Assembly: GCF_000825685.1 (NCBI RefSeq)
Contig: NZ_CCXM01000001.1
Span: 829,828-893,827 of the forward strand
DNA: 64,000 bases
Source of the DNA: Rickettsia hoogstraalii
GTDB lineage: Bacteria; Pseudomonadota; Alphaproteobacteria; Rickettsiales; Rickettsiaceae
Reading direction: 5' to 3'
Positions 1-10,085 of this stretch are shown piece after piece. Positions within the stretch are counted from its first letter, which is position 1; each line of letters starts with the position of its first letter. The notes below the pieces were generated by a model, which was not told the DNA's origin, did no database searches, and saw only the letters and a program-made list of their open reading frames with translations. Both the position numbers and the translations under genes were made by a program.

Positions 1-2014
1 AGCAATCACTAATATCGGAATAAAAACTTTATTAGAGATAAAACATAATAATCAGCATAAGTTAGTAGAATTAAAAATCTCTCCTAATTTTAATGATAAT
101 TCAGAATTTCAGCTCGTTTCCGAAATAGATATTTTAAATGAAAATTCTGTAAATGCATATTTAAAGAAAACAAAAGCTCGAAACCTCGATTCTGAAATCG
201 AAAATAAAAATTTACAACCTCTTAAAAATTACCATGAATTGGAAAGACCGTTCATAAAGAACGGTAATAAGCTTTTAAAATTAATTGCAGAAAGCCATAA
301 TGAAATTACTAAAACAGGAAATATTATAAATAAACTAATTGTAATGGTAGGGATGAACGGAGTAGGGGCGACTACTCTTAGTTGTTTTTTAAGCGGACAA
401 AAATTAGAAGAAGATGAAGACCGCTCTTTATATGCGAAAGAACCGGAATATAATGAAAAAATACATCATCAAGCAAATAATGGATATAAGCTTGTTAATA
501 ATTTCTTTATATCTGATGATGAAGGTGGAATTAATATTATAGAATGTCCGGGGATTCATAATAAACCTATAAATTCTATTCAAACAATTCTTAATTTATA
601 TATTTACCGGCAAATATTAGAATTAGCCGAAAAAGTTAGATTTTCAGTCGTAATTAGAGATAATAGTGCAAATGATGTTGTTGACTCTACATATCAACAA
701 TTCACTAATATTTTTAGAGATAGTAATGGCCAGTTAACTCTGGAAATTAAAGAACAATTAAAAGATGCTGTATCTTATATAATTTCTGTTGCTAATTATA
801 AAACTAAAGAAGAAAAAAAAGCTAAAATTAAAGTAGAAGAAAGTAAACTCCGTAAGGATGCAAAGCGTCAAAATCTAGATGAAGGACAAAAATTTATAAT
901 TGAAGAGCTAGGAAAATCTGTAAATTTATTTAAAAAACCTAGCGGTGATACTAAATCTTTTCTAGAAACACTTGATACTAAAGATTTTTTTATTGTTATA
1001 GATGCTATTTCGTTAGTAGTTAGAACAATCGCAAATAATGAAATAGAAGCAGAACGAGAACAAATTTTTTCTTATATCGAGGCTATTTTCAGAGTAAAAA
1101 TGAAGAAGAAAAAAATGCTAATATTGTTCTAATAGATGAACGGCAACGTAAAATCTTGGATGTACTTGCTCCTTCCAAAGATACAGGAAATGTTCTACCT
1201 AATTCTGTTTCCACAAATTTTGCTACAACTATAGAAGTTATTTCTCAAAGTAAAAATGAGGAAGAAAAAAACACTAATATTACTGTAATAGATGGGCAGA
1301 AACATCCTGATTTGGATGTACTTGTCCCTTTTCCAAAGACACAGGATATGTTCTGCCTAATTCTGCTTCCAATACAAATTCTACGTATGTTTACCAAGGA
1401 GGTTAACAGAACAAAATTTTTCAGCGATACACAGACGCTAGTAAATGATTTTGTACCACTGCCAGAGCCGCAAGCCATAGAGTGGCCAAAAGTACAACAA
1501 AATCAAAATGAGCAACTACCTAATGATCAAAAAGAATTAACCAAACAGAATGATGATACGCAGCCTTAAAAACAAGAAGAAGTTTTAGTTCAGCTGCAGC
1601 AAACACAGCAGCATCAACCACCACCGCTGTCACCGGAAAACAGCCCACTTCATACTGTAGAAAATATACAAAAACCGGATTACTGGTATACTAACGATGA
1701 TATAAAAAATATATTAGAAGCAAATATATACAAAAATAAATTCTCTATAGTTACTCATGTTGATTTAGCACATCCTGAACAAGTAAGAGAGGCACTTAGC
1801 GAGGGAGTATATGAGGATTTAAAGAAAAAAGGTAAAGTTGTAATTTTTAATAGCTCAACAAGCCCAAGAACAACATGTTTATATTAACGTAGATAGTAAC
1901 GCTTCAGATGACGAAGATAATAACGGTAATAATAATGAAGTAGCCCGCCTTCCTTATGGTGATAATGGTGAAGTTGATGGGCTTGGTATTGTCTCTCAAC
2001 ATCTAGAAGTTTGA
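1..2014 (+). pseudogene. Decayed 3' part of a large P-loop NTPase-like gene
   Basis: The reading frame is open from the left edge (frame of base 2) to a stop at 1130-1132, so the 5' end lies outside the window. It shows a P-loop-like motif, GMNGVGATTL, in which the usual lysine is alanine, followed by ECPG, which resembles a GTPase G3 motif. Homology then continues in another frame from about 1090 (NEEEKNANIVLID), passes an in-frame TAA at 1567-1569, and shifts again near 1856 to end at a TGA at 2012-2014. The downstream part includes a polyproline stretch and a DYWYTNDDI motif. At least two frameshifts and one nonsense codon show that the gene is broken. I do not recognise the family. The WYTNDDI segment loosely recalls the start of CE-clan peptidase domains, but that is only a guess. 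Confidence 0.7.
1099..1375 (+). repeat. Diverged tandem repeat, period 156 bp
   Basis: The segment from 1099 (AATGAAGAAGAAAAAAA) recurs at 1255 (AATGAGGAAGAAAAAAA) with a period of 156 bp, or 52 codons. Both copies encode NEEEKN.NI..ID followed by DVL.P. The second copy carries 2 extra bases near 1325, which throws it out of frame. The repeat belongs to the decayed gene around it. Confidence 0.75.
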
Positions 2015-2020
2015 CGTTGC

Positions 2021-2194
2021 GATGTCATTCCTGCGAAAGCAGGAATCTAGAAAAAGGTATACATACAGCAAATTTTTGAAATTAAAAGCTCGATTTATCT
2101 CGCTTTATGCTGGATTCCCGCCTACGCGGGAAGGCATTGTTGTGTGGACCGGTAAACCTACTGTGTTACCCCGTGGTCAAGCTACGGGATGACA
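2021..2194. repeat. Palindromic repeat, GCGGGAAT type, with a GTGGTCAAGC arm attached
   Basis: The left arm is GTCATTCCTGCGAAAGCAGG and the right arm ends CTGGATTCCCGCCTACGCGG. It is followed by the spacer TTGTTGTGTGGACCGG and a solitary arm containing CCCCGTGGTCAAGCTACGGG. It fills the gap between the decayed gene and the Fe-S carrier gene. Confidence 0.8.
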
Positions 2195-2196
2195 CG

Positions 2197-2529
2197 TTAC
2201 ACCGAAAAAGAATTACCGCAGCCGCATTTTGCTTTAGCTTGCGGATTACTAACATTGAAATATGAACTGCCGAGTTCCTCTATAAAATCTAAAGTACAAT
2301 CTAGCATAAATTTTTGAGAGATAGGATCAATAATAATTGTAGCATTATGTTTAGTAATGACATAATCATCTTGCTCTATATTATCTTTTGAGACTAGTTC
2401 GTAATTATACATAAGTCCTGAACAACCGCCGCTATCAACAGAAACTCGCAGTACTAAATTCTTATCTTTTTCTAGCTCTATTAACTCGCAAACTCGTTGA
2501 AAAGCTCTATCCGTAATTGTTATCGTCAC
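2197..2529 (-). CDS. erpA: A-type iron-sulfur cluster carrier (IscA/ErpA/HesB family)
   Basis: The 110-residue protein delivers Fe-S clusters to apo-enzymes. The three cluster-ligand cysteines of the family are visible: GGCSG in the middle and CGCG near the C-terminus (AKCGCGNSF). I chose the GTG at 2527-2529 (VTITITDRAF) because it gives the normal family length and has an AAGG about 9 bases upstream. The longer open frame to 2649 runs into a palindromic repeat and is unlikely to be translated. The gene diverges from dgt. Whether it is ErpA or a second IscA cannot be settled from sequence alone, so the symbol is tentative. Confidence 0.85.
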   Translation of the reverse strand: MTITITDRAFQRVCELIELEKDKNLVLRVSVDSGGCSGLMYNYELVSKDNIEQDDYVITKHNATIIIDPISQKFMLDCTLDFIEELGSSYFNVSNPQAKAKCGCGNSFSV

Positions 2530-2588
2530 CAAAATTACCTTGTAAAAGTCTTGTAAATTATATAGTATAATGAATATTTTTTCAAGAT

Positions 2589-2734
2589 GGCGTTGTGTTG
2601 AGGCTACCAAATCGTCATTGCGAGGAGAGGCAAAGCCTCGACGTGGCAATCTCAGGAATTTTATACTGTTTTCTAGATTGCCACGCTCTCTACGTTCGCT
2701 CGCAATGACGATTTGGTAGCCTCAACACAACGCC
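2589..2734. repeat. Long palindromic repeat with 36-bp perfect inverted ends
   Basis: The outer 36 bp at 2589-2624 (starting GGCGTTGTGTTGAGGC) are perfectly complementary to 2699-2734. The arms include CGTCATTGCGAG and an internal hairpin, GAGGCAAAGCCTC. The element occupies the divergent promoter region of the Fe-S carrier gene and dgt. Confidence 0.95.
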
Positions 2735-2754
2735 TTTCAAAATAAAGGATAACG

Positions 2755-3906
2755 ATGCTTGCTTCATACGCTTCTGATCCTCTTAAAAGTAGGGGAAGAT
2801 TATATAAAGAAATTCCTACCTCTTATAGAAATGAGTTTGAACGTGATCGTGATCGCATTATTCATACCAATGCATTTAGGCGTTTGCAATATAAAACTCA
2901 GGTTTTTATTAATCATGAGGGAGACCATTACAGAAATAGGCTAACTCATTCCCTAGAGGTTTCGACTGTTGCACGTTCGGTTGCTAATACTTTAAACTTA
3001 TCAAGTGATTTAGCTGAGACAATAGCACTTGCTCACGATCTTGGGCATACGCCTTTCGGTCATGCGGGAGAGAGAGCTTTAAATGAATGTATGAAAGAGT
3101 ATAACGGCTTTTCCCATAATGCTCAATCTTTGAAAATATTAACACTACTTGAGAAGAGATATGCCGCTTATAACGGAGTAAATTTAACATGGGAAGTTTT
3201 AGAAGGAATCGTAAAACATAATGGTCCTATTACTGCTGAAGTAAATGAATATATAGCAGAGTATAATAAGCAAAATGATTTAGAACTGAGTACTTACGCA
3301 TCAGCAGAGGCTCAAATAGCAGCACTTACCGATGATATTAGTTATATTTCGCATGATTTGGAAGATAGTATCGGTGCTAAAATTATCGATTTTAATAGTC
3401 TTGCTGAGCTTAAATATATTGACAGCTACGTTTTTGAACTCAAGTCAAAATTTAAGAATATTAGCTCCTCTTGTCTGATTTATGAGGTAGTACGTAAGCT
3501 AATGCATGAATTGATTACCGATTTATTATGGCAAACAAAAGAAAATTTAAATAAAGAAAAAATTACTAATATAGACGAAATACGTAACTTAAATTATCAG
3601 ATAGTGGATTTTACCGAAAAAACTAATGACCGTATTAAGGAAACTAAAAAGTTTCTGCATGAGCGAGTTTATAAAAGTAATAAAATTACGGCCATCAGCC
3701 TTAAATGTACTAAAATTGTTCAAGGTCTGTTTAAGGTTTATATGGATGATATTAATTTATTACCGGTTAATTGGAAAATGCTAATAGACTCTAATGAAAC
3801 ATATAGTAAAACTAGAGTTATTGCCGATTATATAGCAGGTATGACCGACCGTTTTGCCATTCAAGAATATAATCAGCTTTGTTCGCTGAATTTTAATAAT
3901 ATCTAA
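2755..3906 (+). CDS. dgt: Deoxyguanosinetriphosphate triphosphohydrolase-like HD-domain protein
   Basis: The 383-residue protein is predicted to hydrolyse dNTPs to the nucleoside and triphosphate, which affects nucleotide pools. The HD metal-site residues are visible: H65 in RLTHS, H94-D95 in [11 protein letters not shown] and D194 in [12 protein letters not shown]. The N-terminal [10 protein letters not shown] is also typical of the dGTPase-like family. The ATG follows AAAGGAT and lies just beyond a palindromic repeat. argS begins 10 bases downstream, so the two are probably co-transcribed. The short length places it among the dGTPase-like proteins rather than the longer enterobacterial Dgt. 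Confidence 0.93.
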   Translation: MLASYASDPLKSRGRLYKEIPTSYRNEFERDRDRIIHTNAFRRLQYKTQVFINHEGDHYRNRLTHSLEVSTVARSVANTLNLSSDLAETIALAHDLGHTPFGHAGERALNECMKEYNGFSHNAQSLKILTLLEKRYAAYNGVNLTWEVLEGIVKHNGPITAEVNEYIAEYNKQNDLELSTYASAEAQIAALTDDISYISHDLEDSIGAKIIDFNSLAELKYIDSYVFELKSKFKNISSSCLIYEVVRKLMHELITDLLWQTKENLNKEKITNIDEIRNLNYQIVDFTEKTNDRIKETKKFLHERVYKSNKITAISLKCTKIVQGLFKVYMDDINLLPVNWKMLIDSNETYSKTRVIADYIAGMTDRFAIQEYNQLCSLNFNNI

Positions 3907-3916
3907 AAACTTAATT

Positions 3917-5647
3917 ATGAATATATTTAATCAATTAAAACAAGATATAATTGCGGCAAGCAGGCAATTATATAATAATCAAGAAATAGCAAATAATGCT
4001 ACTATTGAAACTCCGAAAGATAGTTTTAACGGTGATTTATCAAGTAATATTGCAATGATTATTGCTGCTAAAGAAAATATTTCTCCTCGGGAAGTGGCTT
4101 TAAAGTTTAAAGAAATTCTTATAACATTACCTTATATTGCAAGTATAGAAATAGCAGGACCCGGCTTTATTAACTTTACTATAAAAGCCGAAACTTGGCA
4201 GATAGCAATTAAAGATATTCTACAGCACGAAGAAAAGTTTTTTGAAATTGATATAGATAAAAGCAGAAATATTAACATCGAGTATGTTTCGGCAAATCCC
4301 ACCGGTCCAATGCATATAGGGCATGCTAGGGGTGCGGTATATGGTGATGTGCTAGCTAGAATTTTGCAAAAAGTAGGTTATTCCGTTACAAAAGAATATT
4401 ATGTTAATGATGCGGGCTCACAAATAAATGATTTAGTTAGTACGGTATTATTACGTTATAGAGAAGCTCTGGGCGAGAAAATTACTATCCCTACCGGTTT
4501 ATATCCAGGCGAGTATTTGATTCCGCTTGGGCAGATTTTGGCGAAAGAATACGGTAATAAATTATTAACGATGGATGAAGCTGAAAGGTTCAAAATAGTC
4601 AAAAATTTTGCCGTAGAAAAAATGCTTGATTTAAATAGAAAAGATTTAGCAAACCTTGGCATTAAACATGATATATTTTTTTCTGAACAGTCATTGCATG
4701 ATAAAGGCGAAATAGAGGAAACGGTGAAATTACTTACCGGTATGGGGCTGATTTATGAAGGAACACTCCCTGCTCCTAAAGGTAAAGTTCACGATGAATG
4801 GGATAACAGAGTTCAAAAATTGTTTAAATCTACTAACTATGGTGATAGTCAGGATCGTCCTATAGAAAAAGCTGACGGAAGTTGGTCTTATTTTGCTTCC
4901 GATCTTGCATATGCTAAGGATAAAATAGATAGGGGAACGAGTCACCTAATTTATGTACTTGGTGCTGATCATAGCGGATATGTTAAAAGAATTGAGGCAA
5001 TAGTTAAGGCTCTAGGCAAAGAGCAGGTTAAAGTAGACGTTAAAATCTGTCAATTAGTCAATTTTGTTGAAAACGGCGTACCGGTTAAAATGTCAAAACG
5101 TCTTGGGAGCTTTGCTAGTGTACAAGATGTAAACCATGAGGTAGGGAAAGATATCATAAGATTTATGATGTTAACAAGGCAAAATGATAAGCCGCTTGAT
5201 TTTGATTTAGTAAAAGTGAAAGAACAATCAAGAGAAAATCCTATCTTCTACGTACAATATGCTCATGTAAGAACAATATCGATTTTATCGAAAGCTATGG
5301 AACTAATGCCTAAATCTTATAATGACTTTGAAGAAGGCAAGTATGATTTATCGCTGTTATCGTCAGAAGAAGAAATTGAGATCATAAAACTTTTGGCTAG
5401 CTGGACAAAAACATTAGAAACATCTGCAAAATATTTTGAACCGCACCGCATTGCATTTTATTTAGTAAACTTAGCTTCAAAATTTCATTCTATGTGGAAT
5501 TTTGGTAAAGAAAATAGCGATTATAGATTTGTAATTGAGAGCAATAGAGAATTAACTACTGCTCGTCTTGCTCTTGCAAGTGCCATACAGAAAGTTATAG
5601 CTAGTGGTCTTGAAGTGATAGGTGTAGAGCCTATGAGTAGGATGTAG
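3917..5647 (+). CDS. argS: Arginyl-tRNA synthetase
   Basis: This class I aminoacyl-tRNA synthetase of 576 residues charges tRNA-Arg in the cytosol. The signature motifs are HIGH at about residues 133-136 (within PTGPMHIGHARGAVYGDV) and KMSKR at about 391-395. The N-terminal 100 residues match the Arg-tRNA synthetase N domain that contacts the tRNA D-loop, and the C-terminal helical region fits the anticodon-binding domain. The length is normal. It follows dgt by 10 bases and is followed by a palindromic repeat. Confidence 0.98.
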   Translation: MNIFNQLKQDIIAASRQLYNNQEIANNATIETPKDSFNGDLSSNIAMIIAAKENISPREVALKFKEILITLPYIASIEIAGPGFINFTIKAETWQIAIKDILQHEEKFFEIDIDKSRNINIEYVSANPTGPMHIGHARGAVYGDVLARILQKVGYSVTKEYYVNDAGSQINDLVSTVLLRYREALGEKITIPTGLYPGEYLIPLGQILAKEYGNKLLTMDEAERFKIVKNFAVEKMLDLNRKDLANLGIKHDIFFSEQSLHDKGEIEETVKLLTGMGLIYEGTLPAPKGKVHDEWDNRVQKLFKSTNYGDSQDRPIEKADGSWSYFASDLAYAKDKIDRGTSHLIYVLGADHSGYVKRIEAIVKALGKEQVKVDVKICQLVNFVENGVPVKMSKRLGSFASVQDVNHEVGKDIIRFMMLTRQNDKPLDFDLVKVKEQSRENPIFYVQYAHVRTISILSKAMELMPKSYNDFEEGKYDLSLLSSEEEIEIIKLLASWTKTLETSAKYFEPHRIAFYLVNLASKFHSMWNFGKENSDYRFVIESNRELTTARLALASAIQKVIASGLEVIGVEPMSRM

Positions 5648-5658
5648 TTAGTTGTCAT

Positions 5659-5754
5659 CGTCATTGCGAGCAGCCGTAGGCTGCGTGGCAATCTCATGAA
5701 GTAATACTCCTGAGATTGCTTCGTCAAAACTGACAGTTTTCCCTCGCAATGACG
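5659..5754. repeat. Palindromic repeat, CATTGCGAG type
   Basis: The left arm has CGTCATTGCGAG with hairpin CAGCCGTAGGCTG. The right arm, read in reverse, has CGTCATTGCGAG with hairpin AAAACTGTCAGTTTT and GACGAAGCAATC. It lies between argS and the SPOR gene. Confidence 0.9.
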
Positions 5755-5779
5755 TTTTTCTATTATCAAATTACTAATT

Positions 5780-6448
5780 ATGATCAATAATATTTTTGTT
5801 AAAATATTTCTAGTGTGTTTAATATGTATATCCGCTATTTATTTTGGTTATCAATATTACCAGAATAGCAAGCCGGTAATTACTATTTATCCTGATGAGC
5901 TGCCTACAAAAATAAAACCGTCTATAATAGAAAATAACCAAATAGCAGCAGTACATAGTAGTATATATGAAAATCTTATTGCTAAAGATACAAATATTAA
6001 AACTGTAAAATTGCTTCCTGACCCTGAGAAACCTATGAATATAGATTCTCGTAACCAAAGTCAAAGTGATGAATCTTTTGATGAAATATCTAACCTGATT
6101 GCATTAATAGAGCCAAATAGTAACTCCAAAAATGAAACGGATTTAAATATCATAAAGCGTGAAAAAGGGAGTAAAGCTAATAATATTAAGAACTGTAATA
6201 ATTATAAGAGCTATAAAATACAGCTTGGTTCGGTAAAATCTGAAACGGAAGCAATGCAAGAAGGGGAAAGAATAAAAAAGAAATTCCCAAAAATTCTTAA
6301 AAATGTTGTTATTACAACCAAAAAAGTTAAATATGACGACGGCAAATTTTTCTATTTAATCTTAGCCGGTGATTATGGTAGTCTTAGTCAAGCCAAAGCG
6401 GTTTGTAAGAAACTAGCTTATAATAAGCAAAGTTGTGTGTTGAAGTGA
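5780..6448 (+). CDS. SPOR-domain membrane protein
   Basis: The 222-residue protein has one N-terminal membrane anchor (about residues 8-24), a linker rich in Asn, Glu and Ser, and a C-terminal SPOR domain from about residue 145 ([14 protein letters not shown] through [15 protein letters not shown]). SPOR domains bind denuded peptidoglycan at division sites, so a periplasmic role in division or cell-wall remodelling is likely. The topology is single-pass with the SPOR domain outside the inner membrane. It stands alone between two palindromic repeats, after argS. The specific partner is unknown. Confidence 0.85.
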   Translation: MINNIFVKIFLVCLICISAIYFGYQYYQNSKPVITIYPDELPTKIKPSIIENNQIAAVHSSIYENLIAKDTNIKTVKLLPDPEKPMNIDSRNQSQSDESFDEISNLIALIEPNSNSKNETDLNIIKREKGSKANNIKNCNNYKSYKIQLGSVKSETEAMQEGERIKKKFPKILKNVVITTKKVKYDDGKFFYLILAGDYGSLSQAKAVCKKLAYNKQSCVLK

Positions 6449-6457
6449 TACTTTAGT

Positions 6458-6612
6458 GTCATACCGTGGCTTGTCCACGGTATCCAGTTAAAAATACTAA
6501 AATTATTAGTATTTTTATTGTTTTTATGGACCTCGTGGGTTTTACTGGTCCACGCAACAATGCTACGCGGGAATAACAAACGATCCATGCAACAACAACT
6601 GCTTGTAATGAC
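6458..6612. repeat. Palindromic repeat remnant, CCGTGGCTTG type
   Basis: The left arm, GTCATACCGTGGCTTGTCCA, continues with CGGTATCCAG and forms the hairpin ACCGTGG/CCACGGT. It is followed by TTTTACTGGTCCACGCAACAA and a degraded right side. It fills the gap before parC. Confidence 0.8.
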
Positions 6613-6635
6613 TATAAATAAAAATTAAATAACTT

Positions 6636-8849
6636 ATGAAAGAAGCTAAAATAGAAAATATTGACTTTGGTAATGCGTTATCGGAGCGTTATCTTGCTTA
6701 TGCGTTGTCAACGATTATGTCACGTTCGCTTCCTGACGTACGCGATGGACTTAAGCCTGTACATCGTAGGTTATTATATGCAATGCTACAGCTAAGGCTT
6801 GAGCCGAATTCCGGTTATAAGAAATGTGCAAGAGTAGTCGGTGACGTAATCGGTAAATATCACCCGCACGGTGATGTGGCAGTTTATGATACTTTGGTAC
6901 GCCTTGCTCAACATTTTTCGCTTCGTTATCCTTTAATTGACGGGCAGGGTAATTTCGGCTCTATCGATGGCGATAATGCAGCAGCTATGCGTTATACCGA
7001 ATCACGCATGACGGAAATATGTACTTTATTAATGGTAGATATTAATAAAGATACGGTAGATTTTCGCCCTACTTACGACGATTCAGATTTAGAACCGATA
7101 ATAATGCCAGCAAGTTTTCCGAACTTACTAGCTAACGGTTCGGAAGGTATAGCAGTCGGTATGGCAACCAATATACCGCCGCATAATTTACATGAGTTAT
7201 GTGATGCTCTAATGCATTTAATCGACCACCCGAAAGCTGAAATTAACGATATAATGAATTTTATCAAAGGTCCTGATTTCCCGACCGGCGGCATAATTAT
7301 TGATAAAGCCGAAGTTATAAATGCTGCATATACTACCGGACGTGGTAGTTTTAGAGTGAGAAGCAGATGGGAGAAAGAGGAGCTAAGTTACGGTACATAT
7401 CAGATAGTCGTAACCGAGATACCTTATCAAGTTCAAAAATCAAAACTTATAGAACAAATAGCGATATTACTAAAGGATAAAAAAATCCCGCTTGTTAGCA
7501 ATATTAGAGATGAATCAACCGACATTATAAGATTGGTTATAGAGCCGAGAGATCGTAGTTGTGATCCACAAATCGTTATGGAGTCTCTATTCAAGCTAAC
7601 GAATTTAGAAAGCCGTATTCAGCTAAATATGAATGTGATCGGTAGTAATAACGTGCCGAGAGTAATGAATATTTTAGAGGTTTTACAAGAGTTTTTAGCT
7701 CATAGACAAAATATTGTTACTCGCAGGTCAACTTATCTTTTAAACAAAATCAAGCATCGTTTAGAAATTCTAGAAGGTCTTAGAATAGCTTATCTAAACC
7801 TTGATGAGATAATTAAAATTATTCGTGAAGAGGATGAGCCGAAAGCGATAATGATGGAGCGGTTTAAACTAACCGAAATACAGGTAGAAGCGATATTAAA
7901 TACAAGGCTTCGTTCACTCCGCAGGCTTGAAGAGCAGGAAATTATTAATGAGCATAGTAATTTGCACAAACAACAAGCTATATTAGAAGAAATTTTAAAT
8001 AATCCTAAGGAACTATGGAAGGTAGTTAAGAAAGAAATTAAAGCAGTACAAACGAAATTTGGATTAAATACCGTAATAGGAGCTAGACGTACAAGCTTTG
8101 AAGAAGTAACGCTTACGAATCAAGTAGTTGATATAACGGCGTTTATTACTAAAGAGCCGATTACTATTATCTGCTCAAAAATGGGGTGGGTGCGTTCGTT
8201 AAAAGGTCACAATAATGACTTATCAACTATTAAATATAAAGAAGGTGACGCAGAGAAGTTTATTTTAGAAGCTTATACAACCGATAAGATACTAATAGTA
8301 AGTTCGGAGGGTAGGTTTTTTACTTTGCTTGCCGATAATATTTCTAAAGGTAAAGGAACAGGAGAATCTATAAAGCTGCTTGTGGATATAGGCAATAACG
8401 ATATTACTAATATTTTAGTCCATAAACCTGATCAGCTTTTATTACTCGCAAGTAGTGTAGGTAAGGGGTTTTTAGTTAATTCAAACGAAGTAATGGCTCA
8501 AACAAAAACGGGAAAGCAAATTATGAATGTACCCGATGGTCATGCATGTATAGCTTGTTTACCTGTAAATGGGGATAGTATTGCTTGTATCGGTGAGAGC
8601 CGTAAATTATTGGTATTTAATATAGATGAAATACCGGAAATGAAAAAGGGGCAAGGCGTAACGCTGCAAAAATTTAAGAATGCAAAGTTACTTGATATTA
8701 AAATATTTAATAAAGAAGATGGCTTAGGTTGGAACAACAATGGAAAAGTAAAACTTGAGAAAAACATAATTGCATTTTTGGGAAAAAGAGGCAGTACCGG
8801 TAAATTACCTCCTATGGGTTTTCCTAAAAATAATAGATTTTCATCATAA
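6636..8849 (+). CDS. parC: DNA topoisomerase IV subunit A
   Basis: The 737-residue ParC subunit pairs with ParE (not in this window) to decatenate daughter chromosomes. The active-site tyrosine is Y120 in [11 protein letters not shown], the same residue number as in E. coli. The quinolone-resistance region near residue 80 reads [16 protein letters not shown]. The length and N-terminus ([20 protein letters not shown]) fit ParC better than GyrA, and the shorter C-terminal domain supports that. It is transcribed alone. A stem-loop at 8891-8921 may terminate it. Confidence 0.96.
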   Translation: MKEAKIENIDFGNALSERYLAYALSTIMSRSLPDVRDGLKPVHRRLLYAMLQLRLEPNSGYKKCARVVGDVIGKYHPHGDVAVYDTLVRLAQHFSLRYPLIDGQGNFGSIDGDNAAAMRYTESRMTEICTLLMVDINKDTVDFRPTYDDSDLEPIIMPASFPNLLANGSEGIAVGMATNIPPHNLHELCDALMHLIDHPKAEINDIMNFIKGPDFPTGGIIIDKAEVINAAYTTGRGSFRVRSRWEKEELSYGTYQIVVTEIPYQVQKSKLIEQIAILLKDKKIPLVSNIRDESTDIIRLVIEPRDRSCDPQIVMESLFKLTNLESRIQLNMNVIGSNNVPRVMNILEVLQEFLAHRQNIVTRRSTYLLNKIKHRLEILEGLRIAYLNLDEIIKIIREEDEPKAIMMERFKLTEIQVEAILNTRLRSLRRLEEQEIINEHSNLHKQQAILEEILNNPKELWKVVKKEIKAVQTKFGLNTVIGARRTSFEEVTLTNQVVDITAFITKEPITIICSKMGWVRSLKGHNNDLSTIKYKEGDAEKFILEAYTTDKILIVSSEGRFFTLLADNISKGKGTGESIKLLVDIGNNDITNILVHKPDQLLLLASSVGKGFLVNSNEVMAQTKTGKQIMNVPDGHACIACLPVNGDSIACIGESRKLLVFNIDEIPEMKKGQGVTLQKFKNAKLLDIKIFNKEDGLGWNNNGKVKLEKNIIAFLGKRGSTGKLPPMGFPKNNRFSS

Positions 8850-8890
8850 TTATAATAAAGATTGAGTGTATACAAAAAAACAGCATATTG

Positions 8891-8921
8891 TACAAGCGAA
8901 TTATCTATAAATTCGCTTGTA
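8891..8921 (+). terminator. Stem-loop after parC, possible terminator
   Basis: TACAAGCGAAT and ATTCGCTTGTA form an 11-bp perfect stem with a 9-base loop, 42 bases beyond the parC stop. The following tract is only moderately T-rich, so termination strength is uncertain. Confidence 0.65.
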
Positions 8922-9005
8922 TCGTTCTATTATTAAAAGTTTTTAAATTCATCTTACCTATTTAAATTAATAGATGTTACTATCTCCTACTCCTATAATA
9001 TCAAC

Positions 9006-9644
9006 CTAATTATCCTGATGACTTTCCTCTAACTGATAATATGTAAAATCTTCATTATTATTACCGAAAAAATTATAAGCCCCGGTTAAGAGCTTATTAC
9101 TATCTTTAAAAAATTGAATTATAGTAGAACAATCCTCTCTAATTGTATCTATTAAAGGTTTTCCGATACGCCATAAGTGCTGGTACCTTTATTGCATCAA
9201 ATTTGCTTATAACGTGGTTGGGGCTTGAAATTTTTTTTAAGGTAAAACCTATACTCATTAAATAAGGGATTGCAGTAATATATTTATCTATAATATTACT
9301 TGTTTCCATCATGTTTTTAAATACGTTTAATATAGGAGAGAAAAAATTTTCATTGTCCTCTGATGCGGATTTTTCGATGTTCTGAGTTACATCTATCTTT
9401 ATCTTGAGAGAATTATCCTGTTTCATATTAAAAAACTTCAATGCTGCCTCAAAATCCCCGTCTTTTGTATAGACTTTCTGAATATTTAAAGCATGTAATA
9501 TTGTAAATATTTTTTTAAGTTGGAACTAGAAACAAAATTATATGCATCTTTAAATAATAATTTAGAAGCGGTTGCATATCTTGTAACTGCTTTTAATCCA
9601 TTTACAAAGGAATATCTTGAGCTTGTAAATTGAGCATGATTCAT
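9006..9644 (-). pseudogene. Frameshifted hypothetical gene
   Basis: The ATG at 9642-9644 has AGGAG a few bases upstream and begins MNHAQFTSSRYSFVNG. The frame breaks at an A7 run near 9510-9516. With one more A the protein would continue through ILHALNIQKVYTKDGDFEAALKFF into the 100-residue frame at 9139-9441. A second shift near 9165 is needed to reach the apparent original end (FFGNNNEDFTYYQLEESHQ) with a stop at 9006-9008. The restored product would be about 210 residues. I do not recognise the family. The good ribosome site suggests that the loss is recent. Confidence 0.7.
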
Positions 9645-10021
9645 AGTGTTACTCCTGTTTTAAAATAATAAAAATCATATATCACATGATTACCATATAT
9701 TATGGTTGTATCACAATATATGGTAATTAAAGAAAGTCAATATCTAAAAATAAAAAAAGTAAAATATATAATCTTATTTAATCAAAAGGCAGTATAGTAC
9801 GAATTTTTTAGGATTCGCCGATACTTATGTAATTTATGCTGTGTAGACCAACTTTAAATTCATCTTGGCTGAGTAAATGATACAACATAATTTGACAAGA
9901 ATTAGAGAGCTGTAAGCTAATAGAATGGGTTTAAAGATTAGCAGAAGATAAGACAAGATTATTACAACAATGGAAAATGGAACTATAAAATTTATTGATA
10001 ATTCAATTAAGAAAATGAAAT
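9645..10021. other. AT-rich gap without a recognisable gene
   Basis: No open frame of useful length is seen. The only structure noticed is the inverted repeat at 9689-9727, upstream of the broken gene. The stretch 9840-10020 may be a very old gene remnant, but nothing in it can be identified. Confidence 0.6.
9689..9727. repeat. 12-bp perfect inverted repeat
   Basis: ATTACCATATAT at 9689-9700 is complementary to ATATATGGTAAT at 9716-9727, with a 15-base spacer. It lies about 45-80 bases upstream of the start of the frameshifted minus-strand gene, where an operator would be expected. No regulator can be assigned. Confidence 0.6.
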
Positions 10022-10054
10022 AATCAAGGCATAAGATTGCTCTAAGCCTTGATT
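10022..10054 (-). terminator. Stem-loop terminator after the porin gene
   Basis: AATCAAGGC and GCCTTGATT form a 9-bp stem around a 15-base loop, just downstream of the minus-strand porin stop. On the minus strand it is followed by ATTTCATTTTCTT, a moderately T-rich tract. Confidence 0.7.
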
Positions 10055-10085
10055 ATAATAGTAATGGGAATTAATTCGTAAATAA

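Noticed and set aside
2530..2649. N-terminal extension of the Fe-S carrier (MPRRGFASPRNDD...)
   Set aside because: It is translated repeat sequence. The GTG at 2527-2529 gives the normal family length.
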